DNA of 17,875 bases from JBEKJU01 sp050011095 (GTDB taxonomy: Bacteria > Desulfobacterota > Syntrophorhabdia > Syntrophorhabdales > WCHB1-27). This document shows positions 11,747-17,875 of the stretch, piece by piece. The notes under the pieces were generated by a model. The model made no database searches and was not told the DNA's origin. It saw only the letters and a list, made by a program, of their open reading frames with translations. The number at the start of each line of letters is the position of its first letter. Position 1 is the stretch's first letter. A program made the position numbers and the translations under genes. Location of the stretch: positions 1 through 17,875 of the forward strand of contig JBEKJU010000045.1 of NCBI GenBank assembly GCA_050011095.1. Reading direction: 5' to 3'.

Positions 11747-14386
11747 ATGCGATTCTCAAGACTCGCGCCAAAACGATTCAGCTCGCGCCTTTTCCTCGTC
11801 ACGTTCATTGCAGGCCTCATCCCCATCATTATTTTTACCATCCTCATCGGCAGCTACGGTGCCCGCATCGAGAAGGAGATCACGCGGATCATCGAGAAGG
11901 GGTACGAGCAGGACATGTCCCAAAGCGAGATCATCCTGCGGGAGATGGGTGAGGCGTCCGTCTACAGCAAGGTAAGCGATATCGCCCAGGAACTCGACAT
12001 GGTGATCCAGTCGGTGCCGTGGATGACCGTCGCGGACCTCCAGAGGGACCAGAAGTTCAGGGAAGTGGCGATTCAGACCATAGGCAAGACAGGCTACACC
12101 TTTATCTTCGAGTCGGACACGGCCATCGTCCGTTTCCACCGCGACCTGAGACTGGAGAACAGGAACCTCCCCCGCGTCTTCCGCCACCTGCCCGACCTTC
12201 AGGGCATATTGAGGACGAGCCTGAAGGGGCCGAGTCCCGCCTACGGATACTACCAGTTGAAGGCGGGGGATGGAAACATCATGAAGAGGTTCATCCACAT
12301 CATCCCCCTTCACAACGCAACGGCCGACGGCGTCAGGCTGAGCGTCGCGGCGACGGTCAACGTGGACGACTTCCTGAAGCCGATAAAGGAGGCCGAGGCG
12401 GGGCACAACGAGACGAAGCGGTTCCTCATGCAAGCGTCGAAGGCGGCCATCGGGTCGTTCAAGCAGACGGGCCTTTTCTCGATGGGCATCGGGATACTCA
12501 CCGTCTCGCTGATCGCCTTTGTCGTGGGGATCTACCTGTCGAGGTCGGTGAAGCGGCTCAGGGAGGCGACATCGAGGGTCATTCGGGGCGACCTCTCGAC
12601 CCCGGTCAAGCGGCGCGGGTCGGGGGAGGTGGCCGCGTTCATCGATGACTTTAACACGATGGTGGACCGCCTCGCGCAGACGACCGTGTCAAAGCAGCTC
12701 CTTCAGGCGAGCGAGGCGCGGCTAAAGACCGCGAATGGCGACCTGCGCAGGGAGATCGCGGAGCGGGAGCGGACCGAGGAGGCCCTGGCCGCCGAGAAGG
12801 AGCGCCTCAGCATCACGCTCCGGTCGATCGGCGACGGCGTCATCACGACGGACAGCGAGGGGCGGATCGCCCTTATGAACAACGCGGCGGAGAAACTGAC
12901 CGGATGGCAGCAGGATCAGGCGATAGGCCACGGCATCACGGACGTTCTCCGCATCGCCATGGAGGCGCCCTACCATCAGGCGGGGCTCGGCGAGGCCCTC
13001 CGGAACGGCCGGGAGGAGCCGGCGGTCCTGCTCAACCAGAAGGTTCTCGTGGCGCGGGACGGGACCGTGAGGGTCATCGCGGAGACGAGATCGACCATCT
13101 CCGACAAGGGGGGAGGCCTCCTGGGGACGGTCATCGTTTTCAGGGATATCACCCTGGAGAAGCAGATGGAGGAGGAGCTTCTGAAGGCGCGGAAGCTCGA
13201 ATCGCTGGGCGTCCTCGCGGGGGGCATCGCCCACGATTTCAATAACCTCCTCGCTGTCATCCTCGGCAACATCTCCTTCGGGAAGATGTTCCTCAAGGAG
13301 AAGGACAAGGTGTCCGACCGGCTCGCCGAGGCGGAGCTGGCCTGTATGCGGGGAAAGGACCTGACCTATCAGTTGCTCGCCTTCGCGCACGGGGGCGAGC
13401 CCTTAAGGAGGGTGGTGGCGCCGGCGCCTGTGATCGAGGATGCCGCGAGATCGTGCCTCGGCGAATCGCCGGTGGCCGTCTCGTTCTCCTTTCCCGTCGA
13501 TCTGTTTCCCGTGCGGATTGACGAGGCGCAGGTTCGTCAGGTCATCCAGAGGATCGTGGAGAACGCAAACGAGGCCATGGGAGAAGGGGGCGTCCTCACC
13601 GTCGGGGCGGAAAACGTGTCGCTAGGCCCGAACAATCCGCTCGCGCTGAAGCAGGGAGGCTACGTGCGCATATTCTTCAAGGACGAGGGGCCGGGGATCG
13701 CGTGGCCCGACCTCCAGCGGATATTCGATCCCTACTTCACGAAAAAGGAGATGGGCAACGAGAAGGGCACGGGGCTCAGCCTGAGCATCTGCTACTCCAT
13801 CGTAAAGGACCACGGCGGCTCGATCACGGCGGAATCCGAGGTAGGCAAGGGGAGTGTTTTCCACATTTACCTGCCCGCCGCGGAACCGGGAGATCCCCTC
13901 GACCAGGGGGCCGGTCCCGCGCCTTCGAGCGGGCCTGCCAGGATCGGGGGGGCGCCAGCCGTGAGGCCGGGAAGGCTCCTCTTCATGGATGACGACCAGA
14001 GCGTGCGGGACGTGATCGTCGAGATCTTGCTCCACCTGGGCTATCAGGTCGAGTTCGCCCGCGACGGCTTTGAGGCGATCGAGCAGTATGTTAAGGCCGC
14101 GAGAGAGGGGCGGCCTTTCGACATCGTCATTACCGACCTCACAGTGTCCTACGGCATGGGTGGGAAGGAGTTAATCAAAAAGCTGCGCACCATCGACCCG
14201 CGGGTCAGGGCTATCATATCGAGCGGTTATTCGAACGACCCGGTGCTCAAGCAGTTCAAGGAGTACGGCTTTCTCGGTTTTGTAGCGAAGCCCTACAAGG
14301 TCGAGGACCTCTGCGCGGTGCTCGATGCGGTGATGCAGGAGAGTGCGACCGATGTGGGACCGGCGAACGGCCCCATGGCGGGGTAG
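11747..14386 (+). CDS. Membrane hybrid histidine kinase: Cache-like sensor, HAMP, PAS, HK, receiver
   Basis: 879 aa. A first membrane helix (about 14-36) and a second (about 243-264) enclose a roughly 205-residue periplasmic sensor. Its TIGKTGYTFIFESD segment resembles single Cache domains, which bind small organic ligands. Then come HAMP (about 265-315), coiled coil (315-352), PAS (about 352-470), HisKA with H496 in GGIAHDFNNLL, HATPase with N606, DEGPG (647-651) and GTGLSLS (674-680), and a receiver with D748/D749, phosphoacceptor D797 and K848. After D797 the loop reads LTVSYGMGG, where the usual form in this family is LTVPGGMGG. The enzyme could sense a carbon source or metabolite and pass phosphate to an outside regulator. 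No DNA-binding response regulator is nearby. The ATG has only a weak ribosome binding site. Confidence 0.93.
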   Translation: MRFSRLAPKRFSSRLFLVTFIAGLIPIIIFTILIGSYGARIEKEITRIIEKGYEQDMSQSEIILREMGEASVYSKVSDIAQELDMVIQSVPWMTVADLQRDQKFREVAIQTIGKTGYTFIFESDTAIVRFHRDLRLENRNLPRVFRHLPDLQGILRTSLKGPSPAYGYYQLKAGDGNIMKRFIHIIPLHNATADGVRLSVAATVNVDDFLKPIKEAEAGHNETKRFLMQASKAAIGSFKQTGLFSMGIGILTVSLIAFVVGIYLSRSVKRLREATSRVIRGDLSTPVKRRGSGEVAAFIDDFNTMVDRLAQTTVSKQLLQASEARLKTANGDLRREIAERERTEEALAAEKERLSITLRSIGDGVITTDSEGRIALMNNAAEKLTGWQQDQAIGHGITDVLRIAMEAPYHQAGLGEALRNGREEPAVLLNQKVLVARDGTVRVIAETRSTISDKGGGLLGTVIVFRDITLEKQMEEELLKARKLESLGVLAGGIAHDFNNLLAVILGNISFGKMFLKEKDKVSDRLAEAELACMRGKDLTYQLLAFAHGGEPLRRVVAPAPVIEDAARSCLGESPVAVSFSFPVDLFPVRIDEAQVRQVIQRIVENANEAMGEGGVLTVGAENVSLGPNNPLALKQGGYVRIFFKDEGPGIAWPDLQRIFDPYFTKKEMGNEKGTGLSLSICYSIVKDHGGSITAESEVGKGSVFHIYLPAAEPGDPLDQGAGPAPSSGPARIGGAPAVRPGRLLFMDDDQSVRDVIVEILLHLGYQVEFARDGFEAIEQYVKAAREGRPFDIVITDLTVSYGMGGKELIKKLRTIDPRVRAIISSGYSNDPVLKQFKEYGFLGFVAKPYKVEDLCAVLDAVMQESATDVGPANGPMAG

Positions 14387-14476
14387 CCTGATTTCCACCG
14401 GCCGGGCCGCCTTAAGGGGCGCTTTGGGCGCTTTCCCGTTTACTCGCCATGGCAAATCTGTTAGACTAAGCCGCTA

Positions 14477-15187
14477 ATGATACTCTCAATCATCGTGCCG
14501 GCCTACAACGAAGGTCCGACCATAGGCAACATATGCGAGCGGATACGGCAGGTGCGCCTGATCGCCGACCTGAAAAAGGAGGTCGTCCTCGTCAACGACG
14601 CCTCGTCGGACAACACGGAAGAGGCGGTGTTCCGCTACAGGGACGCCCACCCCGACCTTACCATCCGCTATTTCGCCCACCCCGTCAACAGGGGCAAGGG
14701 CGCGGCGATCCATACCGGGATCAAGCAGGCCTCGGGGGATTTCGTCATCGTCCAGGACGCCGATCTCGAGTATGACCCCGAGGAATATAACCTCCTTCTG
14801 GAGCCGGTCATCGACGGCTTTGCCGATGTCGTCTACGGTTCGCGCTTCGTGGGCGGAAATCCCCACCGGGTGCTCTTTTTCTGGCATACCATCGGCAACA
14901 GGCTCCTCACCTTCCTGTCGAATATGTTCACGAACCTGAACCTGACCGACATGGAGACATGCTATAAGCTCTTCCGGGCGGACATCATCAAATCACTCGA
15001 CCTGAAGGAGAACCGGTTCGGCTTCGAGCCGGAGGTGACCGCGCGGATCGCCCGGATACGGGATGCGCGGATCTACGAAGTGGGCATCTCGTACTATGGG
15101 CGGACCTACCGGGACGGCAAGAAAATCAACTGGAAGGACGGCGTGAGGGCGGCCTGGTGCATCGTGAGATATAACCTCTTCTCATGA
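14477..15187 (+). CDS. Glycosyltransferase family 2 (dolichol-phosphate-mannose-synthase-like)
   Basis: 236 aa, the size of the catalytic domain alone. It starts MILSIIVPAYNEGPTI, has VLVNDASSDNT and NRGKGAAIHTGI for nucleotide-sugar binding, and the metal-binding QDADLEYDPEE. These are the marks of GT2 enzymes that move a sugar from a nucleotide donor to a polyprenyl phosphate. A TDMETCYKLFR segment is also typical of this subgroup. There is no clear C-terminal membrane anchor, so it acts at the inner face of the membrane as a peripheral protein. Ribosome binding site is weak. It precedes a GT-C-like membrane gene, suggesting it makes the lipid-linked sugar that the latter uses. Confidence 0.92.
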   Translation: MILSIIVPAYNEGPTIGNICERIRQVRLIADLKKEVVLVNDASSDNTEEAVFRYRDAHPDLTIRYFAHPVNRGKGAAIHTGIKQASGDFVIVQDADLEYDPEEYNLLLEPVIDGFADVVYGSRFVGGNPHRVLFFWHTIGNRLLTFLSNMFTNLNLTDMETCYKLFRADIIKSLDLKENRFGFEPEVTARIARIRDARIYEVGISYYGRTYRDGKKINWKDGVRAAWCIVRYNLFS

Positions 15188-15265
15188 CGCACCGCGCCTC
15201 ATGCGGCCCGTATCCGGATGTCCGCACAAGGAAAGACGTGGCCTTTCTTCCCATATGACGGTGCT

Positions 15266-15676
15266 ATGACCCGACGAACGCTCCTGCTCTCTGTGGCCCT
15301 TTCCGTGGCGACCGCCTTCGCCCTCTACGCGAACATGAGGATCATCAATAAGGAGGCGGAGAGGCTCGCGGGGCCGGGCCGCACCGAGGAGACGCTCTAC
15401 GAGGCCCGCCTCAAGCCCCTGAAAGAAATGCTCCCGGCCGATGCCGTCGTCGGCTACGTGACGGACGAAGCCACGGAGACGCTCCACAAGACGAAGTATT
15501 TCCACCTCGCCCAGTACGATCTCTGTCCGATACTCGTGGTGAAAGGGGTCGATCATCCCTTCGTGATAGGCGGCTATTACGACCTCGGCAGACCGCCGGG
15601 ACCGGAGACGGCGGGCCTCATTCTCGTGAAGGATTTCGGATACGGCATCAGACTCTACCGGGGCAGGGGAAAATGA
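15266..15676 (+). CDS. Small membrane-anchored protein of the glycosylation operon
   Basis: 136 aa, family not recognised. An N-terminal basic stretch MTRR is followed by a hydrophobic segment (about 5-25), either a signal anchor or an uncleaved signal. The rest is soluble, with GYVTDEATETLHKTKYFHLAQYDLCPI and a Tyr/Gly-rich end. I prefer this start over 15218, whose 16 extra residues would put a Trp/Phe/Pro-rich stretch before the basic start of the anchor. Its stop overlaps the ATG of the GT-C-like gene by 4 bases, so the two are translated together and probably work together, perhaps as a subunit or lid of the transferase (inference). Confidence 0.75.
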   Translation: MTRRTLLLSVALSVATAFALYANMRIINKEAERLAGPGRTEETLYEARLKPLKEMLPADAVVGYVTDEATETLHKTKYFHLAQYDLCPILVVKGVDHPFVIGGYYDLGRPPGPETAGLILVKDFGYGIRLYRGRGK

Positions 15677-17160
15677 TCGCGCGCCTCTTTTTTGCGCTCG
15701 CGGCTCCTCTCACGCTCGGGCTCGTACTCACGCGGCTCGCCTGGCGGCCGAGACCGGTCGGCGCGCGGGCGTGCGTGCTTCAGCTCGCCCTCGCCTCCGG
15801 CATCGGCGCGAGCATATCGTCATGCACCTTCTTCCTCTGGCTGGCTTCGCCTTTTTCATCCTCGGAATCGGGGTTCTGTCTTGTCGAGCCGGTCCTGCTT
15901 TTGGCAGCAGCAGCAGCCTGCCTCGCGCCGGGGCTTTTGCGGGATAGGGGACAGAGGGGAATCGACTCGGCGGGGCCGGCCTGCGACGCATACAAGGCCC
16001 ATTCCTCCGGCGATTCGGCGGATTCAGCGGAGACGGAGAATCCTGGTCACATCCCGAAGGGCCTCGTGATCGCCTTCTGCGTCGCCTGCGCCTGCGCCCT
16101 CGTCGCCCTCATAATGGTGTCGATGAACAAGCCCCACGGCGGGGGCGATTCCTACGCAATCTGGAACCTCCGGGCGCGGTTCCTCTTTCGCGGCCACGAT
16201 GGCCGGTGGGGAAGGGGTTTTTCGAGCCTTATCGCCTGGTCCCACCCTGATTACCCCCTGCTCGTACCGTCCACCATCGCCCGCCTCTGGACGTATCTGG
16301 GCACTGATACGCCACGCGCGGCGCAGCTCGTATCCGCCTTTTTCACCGTGGAGACCTTTGTGCTCGTGCTCTTTTCCCTCGCCTTCCTGCGCGGCGTCAC
16401 CCAGGGGCTGCCCGCCGCGCTCTTCCTTCTCGGATGCGCCCCATTCATCAGGCTCGGCGGCTCCCAGTACGCCGATATCCCCATGGGCTTCTTCATGCTT
16501 TCGAGCCTCGTCCTTCTGGCCGTGGGCGAGGAAGCGGAGGGGGAGGGACATGGGGGTCTCGTGACGCTCGCGGGGACGGCCGCGGGCTTTGCCGCGTGGA
16601 CAAAGAACGAGGGCATGCTCTTCGTCTGCGCCATACTCGCCGCCAGGGCGGTCGTGCTTCTCGTGAGGCGCGGGCCGAGGGTCTCTTTTCGGGAATCGGC
16701 CCGGTTCCTCTCGGGTCTCCTGCCGGTCCTCCTCGTCGTTTTCTATTTCAAGGGGCACTACGCGCCGCCCAACGACCTCTTCGGGTCCCAGGGGCTTCAA
16801 CCGTTCGTGCAGAGGTTGACCGACCTTCACCGGTACGGGATGATCGCTAAGACGTTCGCCCATAAGATGCTGAGCTGGGGGAATGGACTTACGCCGGTTT
16901 TCGCGGCCTATCTCGTCGCGGTCGGCGTGGGGGCGGGCGCGGAGGCGGGCAGGCGGTACGGGACGACCGCGGCCACGGGGTTCGTCATGCTTGCCCTCAT
17001 GGTCGTGGGGTATTTCTTCACCTACGTCCTTACCCCCCACGATTTGAGATGGCACCTGGACAGCTCGCTGGAGCGCCTTCTTCTTCAGCTCTGGCCATCC
17101 TTCCTCTTCGTCGTCTTTCTGACGACGAGGCCGTGGGGCGGGGCAGGGCAGGGGGGTTGA
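15673..17160 (+). CDS. Polytopic membrane protein, GT-C glycosyltransferase-like
   Basis: 495 aa with about ten or more hydrophobic segments. After two or three helices and a poorly conserved loop (about 90-125), a large extracytoplasmic loop carries GGDSYAIWNLRARFLF and HPDYPLLVP, and further on come AAWTKNEGMLF and DLRWHLDSSLERLLLQLWP near the C-terminus. These are features of bacterial GT-C/PMT-type (family 39-like) transferases, which take sugar from a polyprenyl phosphate on the outer face of the membrane. The D in GGDSYAIW is the likely catalytic base. Acceptor unknown: lipid, protein or surface polysaccharide. It is coupled by 4-base overlap to the small protein and lies in an operon with the GT2 gene. 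Confidence 0.85.
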   Translation: MIARLFFALAAPLTLGLVLTRLAWRPRPVGARACVLQLALASGIGASISSCTFFLWLASPFSSSESGFCLVEPVLLLAAAAACLAPGLLRDRGQRGIDSAGPACDAYKAHSSGDSADSAETENPGHIPKGLVIAFCVACACALVALIMVSMNKPHGGGDSYAIWNLRARFLFRGHDGRWGRGFSSLIAWSHPDYPLLVPSTIARLWTYLGTDTPRAAQLVSAFFTVETFVLVLFSLAFLRGVTQGLPAALFLLGCAPFIRLGGSQYADIPMGFFMLSSLVLLAVGEEAEGEGHGGLVTLAGTAAGFAAWTKNEGMLFVCAILAARAVVLLVRRGPRVSFRESARFLSGLLPVLLVVFYFKGHYAPPNDLFGSQGLQPFVQRLTDLHRYGMIAKTFAHKMLSWGNGLTPVFAAYLVAVGVGAGAEAGRRYGTTAATGFVMLALMVVGYFFTYVLTPHDLRWHLDSSLERLLLQLWPSFLFVVFLTTRPWGGAGQGG

Positions 17161-17174
17161 GGTGTGTGAGGTCA

Positions 17175-17206
17175 GTCGGCCGATCTTTCTTCGCGTGTCG
17201 GCCGAT
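17175..17206 (+). repeat. Short repeat GTCGGCCGAT, two copies
   Basis: GTCGGCCGAT at 17175-17184 and 17197-17206. The core TCGGCCGA is itself palindromic, so the two can pair as a stem just after the glycosylation operon. No T-run follows. Confidence 0.45.
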
Positions 17207-17226
17207 GGCATGTTCGGAATGTTCAT

Positions 17227-17252
17227 GACCCGCAAGTGGGTGCCCCGCGGTC
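17227..17252 (+). repeat. GC-rich hairpin repeat unit after the glycosylation operon
   Basis: ACCCGC-AA-GTGGGT (17228-17241, one G-U pair) followed by GCCCCGCGGTC. It shares 17 exact bases with the inverse of 5881-5897 and GACCCGCAAG with 7530-7539. The rest of the gap 17253-17449 shows nothing I can name. Confidence 0.65.
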
Positions 17253-17449
17253 TGCTGCGCTTTGCGAGGCTCGGCGTGGGCCACCCGCGAAATAGGGTGG
17301 TTCCCGTTAACACTATCACTGGTCTCGGGTACCGGGCTAAGGCGACTGTATCTGATTTATGTTGGCTTCCGCCCCAAAAGGTTTGCAGGGGGACGCTTCG
17401 GGTAAGCAATGCGACGCGCCCAGCCTTCTTCCGCGAATCACCGGATACC

Positions 17450-17740
17450 CTACGGAAAGCGTCTGTCGTATTCTCTTGAAATTCGGGTCAAAAGGGCTGC
17501 ATACTCCAGGCACGTACGATTGTAATCGAGCCAGGTAAAAGGATAGGGGTCAATATTGGTAGCTTTAAATTTGAGAACGAGGAATTCCTCGAACTCAGGT
17601 TTGGCCTGTTGGAGCAAACGGCGCTCTGCCTCTGGAGCCTCCTGAAAAGGATGCTTATGCTTTTTGCCATCCGTTTGAAACTCTCGCATGCCTTCGAATG
17701 ATAGATAAGTTTCTGCATGGTTTATCCCGACGAAGGCCAC
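17450..17740 (-). CDS. Hypothetical protein, unrecognised, possibly truncated at its 5' end
   Basis: 96 aa from a GTG; no family recognised. The protein is Glu/Lys and aromatic rich, with EAPEAERRLLQQAKPEFEEF and YPFTWLDYNRTCLEYAALLT segments that look like a real soluble helical protein, and mixed codon use different from the GC-rich neighbours. The frame stays open upstream to a TAG near 17805, adding CVCPGGNPIC with three cysteines but no ATG, and the GTG has no good ribosome binding site. So either the start is atypical or this is the 3' remnant of a larger gene. It converges on the glycosylation operon. Confidence 0.5.
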   Translation of the reverse strand: MAFVGINHAETYLSFEGMREFQTDGKKHKHPFQEAPEAERRLLQQAKPEFEEFLVLKFKATNIDPYPFTWLDYNRTCLEYAALLTRISREYDRRFP

Positions 17741-17875
17741 ACAGATCGGGTTACCCCCAGGGCAAACGCATTTGGAACCTACGGCCCTCTTTCTCTCCGG
17801 GAAAGACTACTTTCGTCTCCAGCGCCGGGAACATTGCCTTGCGTCGCGCGCTTTGTCCGCTTCCCGCCCCGTCTC

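Noticed and set aside
16024..17409. 461-codon minus-strand frame opposite the GT-C-like gene
   Set aside because: Highly charged shadow composition; the plus strand has conserved membrane protein motifs.

Overview
The window reads as chromosomal DNA of an anaerobic, GC-rich bacterium, most likely of the Desulfobacterota (former Deltaproteobacteria) type; a syntrophic aromatic degrader such as Syntrophorhabdus would fit, but this is inference. Supporting points are a full three-subunit molybdenum hydroxylase operon with a CoxG-like gene, a true DsrC with both C-terminal cysteines, a fused SUMT/uroporphyrinogen-III synthase, and soluble and membrane hybrid kinases of the GGIAHDFNNLL type common in that group. 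No tRNA, rRNA, CRISPR array or intact transposase was seen.

Region 1 (about 1-5000, all minus strand) is one operon. A good sigma70-like promoter (4958-4987) and a leader with three 11-bp-spaced GAACAGA repeats precede an 84-aa cysteine-rich protein. Next comes a decayed second copy of that gene fused to a ghost start of the FAD gene. Then follow the FAD subunit, the [2Fe-2S] subunit, the molybdopterin large subunit, a 92-aa C2CH zinc-knuckle-like protein and the 5' part of a CoxG/SRPBCC gene that runs off the window. The enzyme is an aromatic or heterocycle type molybdenum hydroxylase of unknown substrate. It is close in size to 4-hydroxybenzoyl-CoA reductase but lacks the 4Fe-4S loop of that enzyme's FAD subunit.

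Region 2 (about 5200-7660) holds divergent dsrC (minus) and cobA/hemD (plus). They are separated by an AT-rich stretch with nested inverted repeats that look like an operator. SUMT makes the siroheme precursor that DsrAB sulfite reductase needs, and DsrC is the DsrAB partner, so the pair points to a dissimilatory or assimilatory sulfite link whose reductase lies outside the window.

Region 3 (about 7660-9600, minus, visibly AT-richer at its left part) carries an orphan PD-(D/E)XK nuclease-like gene and a secreted dienelactone-hydrolase-type alpha/beta hydrolase.

Region 4 (9686-14386) has two divergent hybrid histidine kinases, one soluble (PAS-HK-REC) and one membrane-bound (Cache-like sensor-HAMP-PAS-HK-REC). 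Region 5 (14477-17160) is a tight operon of a GT2 glycosyltransferase, a small membrane-anchored protein and a GT-C-like polytopic membrane protein, probably for cell-surface glycan assembly. An unrecognised small gene (17450-17740, minus) sits at the right end.

The intergenic gaps at 5.2, 5.8, 7.5, 11.5 and 17.2 kb carry pieces of short GC-rich dispersed repeats. One is a conserved 55-bp unit and another is a small hairpin unit whose stem changes are compensatory. One repeat supplies the stop codon of cobA/hemD.
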